Below, piece after piece: positions 8,108 to 16,402 of a stretch of 48,870 nt of DNA. The DNA comes from Christensenellaceae bacterium OttesenSCG-928-K19 (GTDB lineage Bacteria; Bacillota; Clostridia; Christensenellales; Christensenellaceae): positions 1 through 48,870 of the forward strand of contig JAJDHD010000017.1 of NCBI GenBank assembly GCA_030266015.1. Reading direction: 5' to 3'. Within the stretch, counting starts at the first letter, position 1; each line of letters starts with the position of its first letter. A program made the translations under genes and the position numbers. Below the pieces are notes generated by a model, which did no database searches, was not told the origin of the DNA, and saw nothing but the letters and a program-made list of their open reading frames with translations.

Positions 8108-8857
8108 TCATTGTGACCCTCCGGTAGCAATAGCCGCATTATTTACCCGCGTCAACGACGCTACAAGTTTGGAATATTCCTGACGGAACGCTTCGGCATA
8201 AACCCCGCCGATGGGAATACGAGCGCCATTTGTAAGAATAACCTCTTTTCTCTCTATCTGGCAGATTTTCCGCAGGTTGATGAGAAAACTGCGGTGGCAG
8301 CGGCAAAAAGGCAGACCGCCGATAAGCTCGCTCAATGCATCCATTGTCATAGCGGTCTTTATTTCGTCGTTTACGGTATGAATCACACTGTTCCTTTGAT
8401 AGGTTTCGATATAAAGGATATCGCATAGCCGAATCTTAACAGGGCTATGACTGGAATATACTTCGATAGACCGGCTGTATTCACCGAGCTTTTGCCTACA
8501 GCGATCCATCGCCTCGCAAAGCTGCGAATAGATGGCCGGTTTGGGCAGGTAGTGGGTTGCGCGTACCGCATAACTCTCTATTGCATGTGCTTCACTTTTG
8601 GTTAAAAATATAATTACAAGTTCCTCGTCTTGCATGCGCAGCTTTCGTGCCAGTTCCATCCCGTCCATTTCATCTAGGTAAATGTCAAGAAAAGCGATTT
8701 GATATTCGCCGGAGTGAAATGCCGCCAAAAACAATTCGCCGGTTTCAAAAACAGCAATCTCGCCCTCGAAGCTTTGCTCGCTAAGATATTCTTCCACCAT
8801 GCTTTGCAGCAACAGGGCATCCTGCACTATATCTTCGCAAATGGCTATTTTAAGCAT
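8108..8857 (-). CDS. LytTR-family response regulator (AgrA/AlgR type)
   Basis: 249 residues. The receiver domain (1-125) has the acidic pair E8/D9, phospho-acceptor D58 in FLDIYLDEMDG, T86 and K106 in LPKP, so it is complete. Residues about 145-240 form a LytTR DNA-binding domain (ILYIETYQRNSVIHT, then FCRCHRSFLINLRKI). LytTR proteins bind direct repeats on one face of DNA upstream of -35 boxes. The ATG directly follows the stop of the kinase gene with no gap, so the two are co-translated. A fitting direct repeat is present at 13106-13137, between this operon and the divergent plus-strand operon, which makes that operon the most likely target. Confidence 0.92.
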   Translation of the reverse strand: MLKIAICEDIVQDALLLQSMVEEYLSEQSFEGEIAVFETGELFLAAFHSGEYQIAFLDIYLDEMDGMELARKLRMQDEELVIIFLTKSEAHAIESYAVRATHYLPKPAIYSQLCEAMDRCRQKLGEYSRSIEVYSSHSPVKIRLCDILYIETYQRNSVIHTVNDEIKTAMTMDALSELIGGLPFCRCHRSFLINLRKICQIERKEVILTNGARIPIGGVYAEAFRQEYSKLVASLTRVNNAAIATGGSQ

Positions 8858-10804
8858 CTAATCGTCCTCCCGTTTATTCGGCAATATGACAACTGCATGG
8901 AATATACCGCCCGGCTCTGTTTGCTCCCAATGATAGGCCGCTGTTCCACCATACCTTTGTGCGATACGCCGCACAGATGCGGTGCCCACCCCCGGCTGTC
9001 CCTGCCTTTTGCCGGAAAGCAATTTTCCATTGTTTTCCTCAACCTGTCCACTATAAGGATTATCCACTGTGATGATAAGCGAACCGAGCGCCTGCCGGAT
9101 GCCCACTTCGATGAAGCGTCCGTTTTCCGGCAAGACACGCACCGCTTCCATCGCGTTTTCCAAAAGATTTGCAATGATGGCAAATAAATCAGGGTCGGAA
9201 AACGCCAGCGTGCCTGGAATATCCGCGTAAGCGGTAAACCGAATGTTGCCAGATTCCGCCTGCGCCGCGAAATTGCTAAGCAGCATATTGACGATGGGAT
9301 GCCCACAGAAAATCACCGGCGACGGCTCTGCAACCATACCCAAATCCTCAAAATAAGCATCCAGGGCAGAAAAGTCCTTTTCCGCGGACAGGCTTCTTAC
9401 CGCCGCAAGATGATGGCGCAGGTCGTGGCGGGCAGCGCGAGCCTGCTCAGCCTGATCCAGCACCAGAGGGTAGTATGCCTGCTGTGTTTCCATCAAGCGC
9501 TGCATACTGTCCATATTTTCTGCCAGCGCCCGGCGCTCGCGATATTGCCGCAGCACATCCTGCGCTATGAGTATACCGGTGCAAAGCACCAGCACAAGGC
9601 CCGCCCATTCGGAAAACCAGCCTGTGTAGATTGGTTCATAGTCGGGCAGCAGCCTGTCCATCACAAGGGCCGTGTCAAAGACAAGCGCGCCGCACAGCAT
9701 CACATAGCTTTTGACGCCGCCGCGCAGCAGTCCGTACAGCGACGTGACGGTCAGGTATACGGCGCATAGGATGAAATATACACTGATTACTGCCGACCAG
9801 CTATCCTGAGCAGTCTGCCCACCCTGCGCAATGGCCGGCGTAAACAGGGAACAGACGCAAACGGCAGCCCCAATCGCCGGGAAGATGACCGCCAACTTGC
9901 CGCGCAAGCCGCACAACCTTGTTTGCACAAGCATCGCGAGCAGCAGCATGGCGCAGTAACAAAAATTTTCCAGCGTATACCACCAAAGGCCGCCGGGTAT
10001 CAGCGTTTTAATGACAGGATAGCACACATATCCCAAAAAGCAAAGGCAAAGCAGCCCGTATAAAAGCGTCGGGGTATTGCTCGGCTCCCTGCGCCACCGC
10101 AGGTAAAACCCGACAGCCAGATAGAACACACTCAACAGAAGAGCGGTCACCGAAACAGCAACACGAATACCAAAACGGGTGTACAGCAGCCGGTCTACTG
10201 CCTCCGGCTCCCCGAACGCGGGCGGATAGACAAGCCCGCTATAAACGTGAGAATAATCGCTCATGGCAAGCACGATCTCAATATTGTCGCCGGCGGTGAA
10301 CATAACGGAACGGTTGCCGATGCGAGCCGTGTAACTGTCGGGAGAAGGATCGCCCATTTCACATAAGAGCTCGCCGTTCATATACAGGCGGTAAGCGCTG
10401 TATATCTCCGGCAGCTCCAGCGCGTAGCTGCGCCGAGAAGAGGGGATGGCAATGTTCAACACCAGCGTGGCGCTTCCGTGGGGCGATAGATTGGTATCGC
10501 CAAAATGAAATCCCGTGTACTCTCCGATATAAATACTCTTGTGTGAGCGCAGTGGGTCGCTGTGCAACTGCCCGGGCGTTAGCAATCCATTGTACGCCTC
10601 CCATCCGTTCACGAGAAACAGCACCGGGTGTTGTTCCAATGTTTTTTCATCCAGCAGCAATATGCCGCCTTTTGGCTGCGGCGTGTCGGTGTTGTATTTA
10701 TTGTCGTATTCATAGCAGACAAGAAAAAGAAAAACGGATAGCGCAATCGCGACGATTGGAACCCATATACCGCGTCGTCGTTGATGTTGCCCAATCTGTT
10801 TCAT
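8858..10804 (-). CDS. 7TM-type sensor histidine kinase (HPK10/GHKL), partner of the LytTR regulator
   Basis: 648 residues from the ATG at 10804, which overlaps the TGA of the upstream gene as ATGA; a longer frame to 10858 only runs into that gene. An N-terminal signal/anchor is followed by an extracellular domain of about 150 residues (7TMR-DISMED2-like, jelly-roll pattern), then seven membrane segments at about 210-420. The cytoplasmic part has the H-box RHDLRHHL with phospho-acceptor His near residue 460, an N-box NLLENAMEAV and a GVGTASVRRIAQRYGG G-box, as in AgrC-like kinases that pair with LytTR regulators. It probably senses an extracellular ligand or an envelope signal, perhaps through the surface protein encoded just upstream in the same operon. 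Confidence 0.9.
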   Translation of the reverse strand: MKQIGQHQRRRGIWVPIVAIALSVFLFLVCYEYDNKYNTDTPQPKGGILLLDEKTLEQHPVLFLVNGWEAYNGLLTPGQLHSDPLRSHKSIYIGEYTGFHFGDTNLSPHGSATLVLNIAIPSSRRSYALELPEIYSAYRLYMNGELLCEMGDPSPDSYTARIGNRSVMFTAGDNIEIVLAMSDYSHVYSGLVYPPAFGEPEAVDRLLYTRFGIRVAVSVTALLLSVFYLAVGFYLRWRREPSNTPTLLYGLLCLCFLGYVCYPVIKTLIPGGLWWYTLENFCYCAMLLLAMLVQTRLCGLRGKLAVIFPAIGAAVCVCSLFTPAIAQGGQTAQDSWSAVISVYFILCAVYLTVTSLYGLLRGGVKSYVMLCGALVFDTALVMDRLLPDYEPIYTGWFSEWAGLVLVLCTGILIAQDVLRQYRERRALAENMDSMQRLMETQQAYYPLVLDQAEQARAARHDLRHHLAAVRSLSAEKDFSALDAYFEDLGMVAEPSPVIFCGHPIVNMLLSNFAAQAESGNIRFTAYADIPGTLAFSDPDLFAIIANLLENAMEAVRVLPENGRFIEVGIRQALGSLIITVDNPYSGQVEENNGKLLSGKRQGQPGVGTASVRRIAQRYGGTAAYHWEQTEPGGIFHAVVILPNKREDD

Positions 10805-13020
10805 TGGCGCAGCCGCCTTTTTCGGAAATATACAAGCGCAAGGCCTATGCCGCAGCATCCTATCAGCACAATAAGCAACGTGATATACGCATATTCCTTT
10901 GCCGCAGGCGGATCAACGGGTGGGCTCTGTACGCCGGCCAACGGTATCTGCTGGTCGGGTATGTTCTTTTCCTCCATAACGCCGGGCATAAGATAAACTG
11001 TGCCGGGCTGTGTGAAGGTCAAAAGCAAGCGGCCGCTTTCAGCGTCATATTCGCACAAAACCGGGTTTCCCGCGGTGTCCTGCCATTTTGCCTCGCTGCC
11101 GTCCCATGGGATGCCAACCAAGAAATTCTCTGAGAGCATGATGTTCTGATTGTTGAGTGTCACCAACACAGTCAGGCTTTGGCCGGGCGCATACTCCATA
11201 CGCACGGCAAACACATCATCATCGGTAAATTCTAACAGTTCCAGCGCACCGGTGGGAATCCATACCTCCACATCCTCCTGAACAAAAGGCACATAGTCCG
11301 GCTTAACGGCCATCAGCGCACGAAGCTGCGCGCCTGTGAAAGCGAACCCGTCCAAAAACGCAGGGTCAGTGGGAACGGTGGTTTGCGTTGTTTGTGCCGA
11401 TGTCCCGGTTGATATATCCTGCGCATTGAGAATACTGCCACTGTGCACAATATTCACAACGCCGCTATCTGTCGGGGTTGATGTATCGCTATCGGCCGGA
11501 TCGGACACTTCTTCACTGCCTGGTGTGTCGGGTGAATTGCCCGGTGGTGCTATCGTATCGCCACCGCCCGGCGCGTCAGGGGGCGGTTGCAAGGTTGGGC
11601 TCTCCGGCGTGGGGGGCCGTGTTATTGGATCTTTCGGCGCAGGTGGCTGTGTGGGTGGCTTCTCTTGCTCGGGCGGTTCTGGCTCCTCTTCCTCGGGAGG
11701 ATTTTTGTTTCCGCCCGTATCGCCTATGCGGTCGCCGCCCCAGTCGCTTTTAACGCCGGTCATCTCTTGGTGCTCAATTGTCACCCGCAGATAATCCGAT
11801 TCACCACCGTCATAGCGTATTTGGAACCAATACTCGCCTTCCTCCGGCGGACTACTAAAATCCAGGGATAGGGAATTAGCCCATACACGGGCAAGGATTT
11901 CTGTTCCGTCCAGAACGATTTCCTGCCAAAACGAAATGTCGGTATCGGGTTCAAGATATTCCATTTCCTGCCAGTCTGGGCTCTCGCATTCGATGGGGGA
12001 ATCCTGTGTGACCCAGACAGAAGGATTTTCCGCCCGGTATGACCACTTGCCTTCAACCCGATAGGCAGACCTCTTGCTGATACGCATGGAGGCAAGGTCT
12101 ACCCTGTCCTCGGCAACGACCAAAACATGCATATCATCGGCCAAAAGCTCGGACGGCTCAATTTGGATGCCGGGCGGCGGCTCCGGGCTGTATGGATAAT
12201 AGTAGCCGGATTTCGAGGTGTCTATCTTGCCGTAGTCCAAACGGTAGTCACAGTTGAAAAAATAACCGTCCTTTGTTTCCAGCCTCATTTGATCATGGAG
12301 GTATGGCCCGACCAGCTCCCTTAGCTCAACATCGCCCATACCGTGGGAAATAAACGGCATGTCGCTATCCCATGTGGGTGATTGAACAATCCAAACCATT
12401 TCGGTCTCTTCCATGTTATCGCCATAAACCCACACGGGTTGCTCAATCAACAGCGGCGCCTCCACTCCGCTTTCATAATAGGTATATCCTTCCGGCAGGT
12501 TTACCTCGCCCACCAGAGTTTGCCGTCCTGTTTGGGAGGAATCAAACTTCTTGTAGCGCCAGCTTGCGGTGAGGTTTCGCACAGCGCCAAACCGACTGTA
12601 CCACGCTACGATATCTGTAGGCATTGTAACCGTTTTGATGTCTCCCCCCTGCGGTAGCAACAGCAGAGTTGGATTTAATAGCACGGCATGAGTGATTGGC
12701 GTGGGCGACGCTTCCTCCAACATCGGAACGAATAATGCTGCCGTTGTTATATCTTCCGCTATGCCGCCGGCGAGGGCTGCCTGTTCCTTTTCTTCATCTG
12801 CTGTGATCGTATCTATTGTTAAGGGTGTTTCTTCCGCTGTAGTCGAAGTGTCTGGCGCTGGCGGTACATCCGATACAATAATTGTTTCCTCTTCCGTGAT
12901 CGCAATAGCTGGTGGCTGAGGGGCCTCTTCTGCTTGTGTGTGTGCGGGGAACATGGATATCAGGCAAACCGTCAAGAGAATACAACACAAAAGCGTAGCT
13001 ATTCTGTTTTGAATTGCCAT
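10801..13020 (-). CDS. Large secreted, C-terminally anchored surface protein
   Basis: 739 residues from ATG 13020, which follows GGGGGTGGA; the longer frame to 13104 is rejected because its N-terminus does not resemble a signal peptide. Residues 1-30 form a signal peptide (LLCCILLTVCLISMFPAHTQA). The central 400 residues look like extracellular beta domains. A Pro/Glu/Thr-rich spacer follows (PPEEEEPEPPEQEKPP-like), then a domain of about 120 residues. At the end is one hydrophobic segment with the basic tail YFRKRRLRQ. This resembles a wall-sorting signal, but I see no LPxTG box, so simple membrane anchoring is more likely. It is the first gene of the operon with the kinase and the LytTR regulator, so it may present or bind the signal. 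The family is unknown. Confidence 0.7.
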   Translation of the reverse strand: MAIQNRIATLLCCILLTVCLISMFPAHTQAEEAPQPPAIAITEEETIIVSDVPPAPDTSTTAEETPLTIDTITADEEKEQAALAGGIAEDITTAALFVPMLEEASPTPITHAVLLNPTLLLLPQGGDIKTVTMPTDIVAWYSRFGAVRNLTASWRYKKFDSSQTGRQTLVGEVNLPEGYTYYESGVEAPLLIEQPVWVYGDNMEETEMVWIVQSPTWDSDMPFISHGMGDVELRELVGPYLHDQMRLETKDGYFFNCDYRLDYGKIDTSKSGYYYPYSPEPPPGIQIEPSELLADDMHVLVVAEDRVDLASMRISKRSAYRVEGKWSYRAENPSVWVTQDSPIECESPDWQEMEYLEPDTDISFWQEIVLDGTEILARVWANSLSLDFSSPPEEGEYWFQIRYDGGESDYLRVTIEHQEMTGVKSDWGGDRIGDTGGNKNPPEEEEPEPPEQEKPPTQPPAPKDPITRPPTPESPTLQPPPDAPGGGDTIAPPGNSPDTPGSEEVSDPADSDTSTPTDSGVVNIVHSGSILNAQDISTGTSAQTTQTTVPTDPAFLDGFAFTGAQLRALMAVKPDYVPFVQEDVEVWIPTGALELLEFTDDDVFAVRMEYAPGQSLTVLVTLNNQNIMLSENFLVGIPWDGSEAKWQDTAGNPVLCEYDAESGRLLLTFTQPGTVYLMPGVMEEKNIPDQQIPLAGVQSPPVDPPAAKEYAYITLLIVLIGCCGIGLALVYFRKRRLRQ

Positions 13021-13050
13021 AAATCCACCCCCTTCCCCAGAATTATAGTC

Positions 13051-13079
13051 ATTATACCATAGAAAAATGCATGTGCAAA
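13051..13079 (-). promoter_or_regulatory. Sigma-70 promoter for the surface protein/kinase/regulator operon
   Basis: On the minus strand, TTTGCA (13079-13074) is followed after 17 bases by a perfect TATAAT (13056-13051). It would start transcription about 20-25 bases before the ATG-proximal ribosome site at 13020. The -35 box matches the consensus at 4 of 6 positions. Confidence 0.6.
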
Positions 13080-13105
13080 CGCTTTGGCAAAGGGATTCCC
13101 ACACG

Positions 13106-13137
13106 AAATTCGCGCAGCTTTGGAAAAATTCGCGCAG
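13106..13137. promoter_or_regulatory. Direct repeat, probable LytTR binding site
   Basis: AAATTCGCGCAG occurs at 13106-13117 and again at 13126-13137, a period of 20 bases (about two helical turns). The second copy ends 6 bases before a TTGACA box. LytTR regulators typically bind two direct repeats about two turns apart just upstream of the -35 box, and one is encoded in the adjacent divergent operon. Assignment to that regulator is inference. Confidence 0.65.
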
Positions 13138-13143
13138 ACTTCC

Positions 13144-13171
13144 TTGACAAATACCGAATTTTGTGTTTAGT
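13144..13171 (+). promoter_or_regulatory. Promoter of the pseudo-receiver/AIM24/protease operon
   Basis: TTGACA at 13144-13149 and TTTAGT at 13166-13171, with a 16-base spacer and TGTG just before the -10. The perfect -35 and weak -10 fit an activator-dependent promoter, with the direct repeat directly upstream. Confidence 0.5.
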
Positions 13172-13178
13172 TACAAAT

Positions 13179-13213
13179 AACCGAACTCGCAATCTGCGGG
13201 TTTCGGTTTTTTT
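13179..13213 (+). terminator. Terminator-like hairpin in the 5' leader (possible attenuator)
   Basis: ACCGAACTCGCA pairs with TGCGGGTTTCGGT across a 3-base loop (with G-U pairs and a bulge), and a run of seven T follows. It lies between the promoter at 13144 and the first ribosome site at 13253, with no plus-strand gene upstream that it could end. A smaller perfect hairpin, GCCTAA/TTAGGC, follows at 13217-13230. It could make operon expression depend on antitermination. Confidence 0.55.
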
Positions 13214-13269
13214 ATTGCCTAATTTTAGGCAGGTATAGAGCGAACGTTCTATGAGAGGAGAAATCCGCC

Positions 13270-13626
13270 ATGAAGATAGCAATTGTTTCTTCGCCCGGCG
13301 ACACATTCCGGCAACTCAGCGACATGCTGAACGGTAGCCTGCCGGATTGTGAATTGATATGTTGTGACCTTGACAGCCTGCGAAGACAGCCGCTCCCGCG
13401 GGAAATCGCAGCGGCTTTTGTCTTTGTGAAGGATATGCACGGGCTTGTCGTCCTCCGCGCAATGACGGGGCTGTATCCCGCCACTCCGGTTACGGTGATA
13501 AGCAAAAACCCTGATTTTGCGCTGGAAGCCATACGGCAGGGTGCGCGGGATTACCTGTTGTTTCCGGTGGTATATGAAGAACTTTCCCGTGCGATTGGGC
13601 GGATGGGCTTGAAAAACGCACAGTGA
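13270..13626 (+). CDS. Stand-alone degenerate receiver (pseudo-receiver) 1
   Basis: 118 residues with the alternating strand/helix layout of a response-regulator receiver (MKIAIVSSPGD, FVFVKDMHGLVVLRAM, PVTVISKNPDFALEAIRQGARDYLLFPV) and no output domain. The acidic pocket is replaced by SSPGD, the phospho-acceptor Asp is not at its usual place (the FVFV strand leads into a shortened loop), and the conserved Lys before Pro is Phe (LLFPV). Phosphorylation is therefore unlikely, and it probably works by protein contact. It is the first gene of the operon, with ribosome site GAGAGGAG before ATG 13270. A second pseudo-receiver lies two genes downstream. Confidence 0.7.
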   Translation: MKIAIVSSPGDTFRQLSDMLNGSLPDCELICCDLDSLRRQPLPREIAAAFVFVKDMHGLVVLRAMTGLYPATPVTVISKNPDFALEAIRQGARDYLLFPVVYEELSRAIGRMGLKNAQ

Positions 13627-13693
13627 TCATTATTTGCGGAGTATGAAAAGTCGCACCCTGGCTTTCATATAAAATAATTTAGGAGGTATTTTC

Positions 13694-13960
13694 ATGGTGG
13701 CATTGATTTTGGGTATTATCGCGCTTGTGCTGGACATTTTAGGGTTCGTAGGCATACCGGGCGTTGCCTTTGTGGGCTTCATCCTCGGTATCGTAGCGTG
13801 GGTAGTGGGCAAAAAAGCGTTGCAGGCAGACCCTTCAGACGGCAAGGCCAAAGCAGGAAAAATACTCGGCATGATCGTCACGATACTGGGCCTTGTCAGC
13901 ATCATTATCAGCATATTGATGATGGTCGGCATTATGGGCGCGATTGCTTCGCTGTATTAA
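13694..13960 (+). CDS. Small two-span membrane protein (DUF4190-like)
   Basis: 88 residues with two hydrophobic segments (about 3-38 and 55-85) rich in Gly, Ile and Val, joined by a short charged loop (GKKALQADPSDGKAKAGK). This layout matches the DUF4190-type small membrane proteins of Gram-positive bacteria, whose role is unknown. AGGAGG precedes the ATG. It lies between the two pseudo-receiver genes, so it may be their membrane partner, though nothing in the sequence proves this. Confidence 0.65.
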   Translation: MVALILGIIALVLDILGFVGIPGVAFVGFILGIVAWVVGKKALQADPSDGKAKAGKILGMIVTILGLVSIIISILMMVGIMGAIASLY

Positions 13961-14003
13961 TCTGTTTACCGGACAGGATTTTGCGAAAACAGGGAGAGTG
14001 CGA

Positions 14004-14366
14004 ATGGAGCTTCTACTATTGGATAGTGACCGTGCAAGGCAGGACGCCATTGCCCGGCAAATACGCGAAAGCCTGGCGACAGACACAGAGATTTCATTTG
14101 ACTTTCAGCGCCAGCGCAAGATTTTTGACGCCCTGCCGGAGAAGGACTTCGTTGCCGTGTGGATTTGGATTGGTGGTATGGACGATCTCGAAGCGGCTCG
14201 GCTGCTTGCACGCGTGGCGCCAAAGCTGCCGCTGGTTTTTTACAGCGACAGCGACGAATATGCTATCGAAAGCTATCGTATCGGCGCGTGTTATTATCTA
14301 GAATACCCTGTCAACGTCAGCGCTTTGAATGAAGCGCTAATACGGTGTGGGCTTTTGAAAGAATAA
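14004..14366 (+). CDS. Stand-alone degenerate receiver (pseudo-receiver) 2
   Basis: 120 residues from ATG 14004, behind AGGGAGAG; an in-frame start at 13944 overlaps the previous gene and is rejected. The receiver fold is visible (MELLLLDSDRARQDAIARQI, AVWIWIGGMDDLEAARLL, LPLVFYSDSDEYAIESYRIGACYYLEYPV). The phospho-acceptor Asp aligns with a hydrophobic residue in WIWIGG, and the conserved Lys is Glu (LEYP). Like the first pseudo-receiver it lacks the phosphotransfer residues, yet it keeps an acidic start (LDSD). No output domain is present. It may bind the true receiver or the kinase as a decoy or adaptor, which is a guess. Confidence 0.7.
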   Translation: MELLLLDSDRARQDAIARQIRESLATDTEISFDFQRQRKIFDALPEKDFVAVWIWIGGMDDLEAARLLARVAPKLPLVFYSDSDEYAIESYRIGACYYLEYPVNVSALNEALIRCGLLKE

Positions 14367-14447
14367 GAAATGAGCAACAAAGGAAAAGCACGCGGCAGCA
14401 ATGAAACGTGCAAACATAAGAAAAACTTATCATAACAGGAGGATTGT

Positions 14448-15128
14448 ATGAAAGAACTAAACAAGGCGGAAACAGAAAGAAGGAGTAACTTAATTGAGAT
14501 TATTGTGGTAGTGCTGCTGGGTATTACTGCGGTAGCAACGGCGTGGTCGTCCTGGCAGGAGGGTTTGCACGGCAGCCAGCAGGATCAAAAATATACGATG
14601 GCAAACAACCTGAATGCCGAAGCAAATTCCATGTACAACGAGGGTATGCAGAGCATGAGCCAGGATTTAATGATATGGAATGAACTATCAGAACTGCATA
14701 TCGACTATGCGTTTGCGGAAGAAAAGGGCGACATGGAGGAAATGGAAAAGCTGGAGTACAAAATCGACCAGGTTATGACTGACAGCGTGGAGCCCTACCC
14801 GGAATTTGCCGCTGCAATAGAGTGGGCGGACGCACAGGAAGAATATGCGTCACCCTTTGACGACCAGGCATTTGTGGATTCATATTTCGCTGCGTCAAGT
14901 GAGAAGTTTGACGAGGCGGAGGCAATACTGGAGGCCGGAAACGCGAACAACACCCACGGCGACCATCAGGGGCTGGTATCGGTCATCTATGCGGTGGTGT
15001 TGTTCCTTTTAGGTATCACATCAACCTTCAAGCAGCTTACGGCAAAATATGTGCTGCTTGGGGTATCCGGCGTGGGGTTTGTGATAGCCACGGTCTTTAT
15101 GTTTACGATCCCGATTGTAATGCCATAA
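14448..15128 (+). CDS. Membrane protein with three spans and an acidic central domain (DUF4337-like)
   Basis: 226 residues. One hydrophobic segment lies at about 15-34 (LIEIIVVVLLGITAVATAWSS) and two more at the C-terminus (about 175-195 and 200-222). Between them is a helical, Glu/Asp/Met-rich stretch of about 130 residues (EEKGDMEEMEKLEYKIDQV). The layout resembles DUF4337-type proteins, in which a short N-terminal anchor, a helical region and C-terminal spans also occur; function unknown. AGGAGG precedes the ATG. It sits in the middle of the operon with the pseudo-receivers and the protease. Confidence 0.65.
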   Translation: MKELNKAETERRSNLIEIIVVVLLGITAVATAWSSWQEGLHGSQQDQKYTMANNLNAEANSMYNEGMQSMSQDLMIWNELSELHIDYAFAEEKGDMEEMEKLEYKIDQVMTDSVEPYPEFAAAIEWADAQEEYASPFDDQAFVDSYFAASSEKFDEAEAILEAGNANNTHGDHQGLVSVIYAVVLFLLGITSTFKQLTAKYVLLGVSGVGFVIATVFMFTIPIVMP

Positions 15129-15152
15129 AGCAATTCACGTGAGGAGTTTGCT

Positions 15153-15608
15153 ATGAAAACGAGGGCAAAAGTAATCATTACAATCGTTGCGGTTTTGGCA
15201 TTGGCCGCGCTTGCCGGATGCGGTACGCCAAAGATTGATGTGCTAAACCCGGGCGAATACGATAATCCGCCTGGGGACGAGTGGGCTGACGCTTTGCCCA
15301 TATACATGGCATGGGACGGCGCAGGCGGCGAAAGCTGGGAGTATGAATTCAGCGCGGAGGGTGTGGTCGAAGAAGGGGGCGCCCCGGCCCCGCCCGAGAG
15401 CGAAGACGGGATTGTGTTGGAGGAATACGATCCGCCGGGAGGCAGGACAGTGTGGTTCTACGGGGTATCGCCCGGTGATGTAACCATAACGTTTACGACA
15501 GAGAACAGCAATGGTAAGGTGGTGGATATCCAGCAGTATGCGGTGCGTGTGAACGACGAAATGCAGCTTGCGCTGCTGCACCAGCAAAATGACAATTTCA
15601 GGAACTGA
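15153..15608 (+). CDS. Lipoprotein, possible chagasin-like (I42) peptidase inhibitor
   Basis: 151 residues. The signal peptide ends in lipobox LAGC, so it is anchored outside the membrane. The mature part has an all-beta pattern with GAGGESWEYEF in the middle and a C-terminal hairpin WFYGVSPGDVTITFTTENSNGK...QYAVRVN. This resembles the chagasin/I42 cysteine-peptidase inhibitor fold, in which a GxxW loop and a GxxxIxF strand pair carry the inhibitory loops. The classic NPTTGY and RPW motifs are not clear, so this is a tentative call from pattern only. A clostripain-family cysteine protease is encoded two genes downstream, which fits an inhibitor/enzyme pair. Confidence 0.5.
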   Translation: MKTRAKVIITIVAVLALAALAGCGTPKIDVLNPGEYDNPPGDEWADALPIYMAWDGAGGESWEYEFSAEGVVEEGGAPAPPESEDGIVLEEYDPPGGRTVWFYGVSPGDVTITFTTENSNGKVVDIQQYAVRVNDEMQLALLHQQNDNFRN

Positions 15609-15648
15609 TTACAGGGCGACAGGTATTTAAAAAGTAGAGGAGGACGAA

Positions 15649-16344
15649 ATGAATTACACAATAACACAAAGCACCGCTTTTCCGTTGGTTGAAGTTACGC
15701 TGCATAAAGATGAGCAGATACGCATTGAGCGTGGCAGTATGGTCTACCACAATGGCGAGGTATCGCTGGAAGGCAAGATGAACAGCAGCGGCGGCGGGGT
15801 TGGCGGCTTTATGAAAGCGCTTGGCCGTTCTATGGTGAGCGGCGAGAGTATGTTTATCACAACGGTAACCGGCCTGTCCGATAATGCAAAGATTGGCATT
15901 GCCCCCGGAAGTCCCGGAGCAATCAAAGAGATTCAACTGGGGCAGGAACATTGGCGGATTTCCGATCACTCCTTTTTTGCGTGCGATGCGGCGGTTTCCT
16001 ATGAAATGAAAAAGCAAAGCTTGGGGAAAGCGTTTTTTGGCAGGACTGGCGGGCTCTTCGTAATGGAGACGAAAGGCGACGGCAGCATGCTTGTCACTGC
16101 GTACGGCGACTTGATGGAGTTCAACCTAGATGGCACCAAGCCTTTCATATTTGACAATGAACACGTTGTGGCATGGAGCAATACGCTCGACTATGAAATA
16201 AAGGTTGCGTCCGGCACATTTGGATTTTTGTCCGGCGAAGGCCTAGTAAATGAGTTCCATGGGGCCGGGAAGGTGTTGATACAGACAAGGAACATCAGCT
16301 CCTTGGCCGATATGCTTAAACCATACCTCCCAAGCGGAAATTAA
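15649..16344 (+). CDS. AIM24/TIGR00266-family protein
   Basis: 231 residues covering the full AIM24 fold: an N-terminal YTITQSTAFPLVEVTL strand, IRIERGSMVYHNGEV, the Gly-rich GGGVGGFMKALGRSMVSGESMFITTVTG, then HVVAWSNTLDYEIK and a C-terminal LIQTRNISSLADMLKPYL. Bacterial members are cytoplasmic beta-sandwich trimers of unknown exact role, often found next to membrane or stress-response genes. There is no signal peptide. AGAGGAGG precedes the ATG. In this operon it lies between the I42-like lipoprotein and the secreted protease. Confidence 0.88.
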   Translation: MNYTITQSTAFPLVEVTLHKDEQIRIERGSMVYHNGEVSLEGKMNSSGGGVGGFMKALGRSMVSGESMFITTVTGLSDNAKIGIAPGSPGAIKEIQLGQEHWRISDHSFFACDAAVSYEMKKQSLGKAFFGRTGGLFVMETKGDGSMLVTAYGDLMEFNLDGTKPFIFDNEHVVAWSNTLDYEIKVASGTFGFLSGEGLVNEFHGAGKVLIQTRNISSLADMLKPYLPSGN

Positions 16345-16402
16345 GGGTTCTCATTCGTGAGAAGCAATCCGAAGGAAATATCATATAAGGAGGGGGTATT
16401 TG

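Noticed and set aside
13242..13249. GAACGTTC palindrome, similar to an SOS box
   Set aside because: The Gram-positive LexA site needs a 4-base gap between CGAAC and GTTCG; this one has none.
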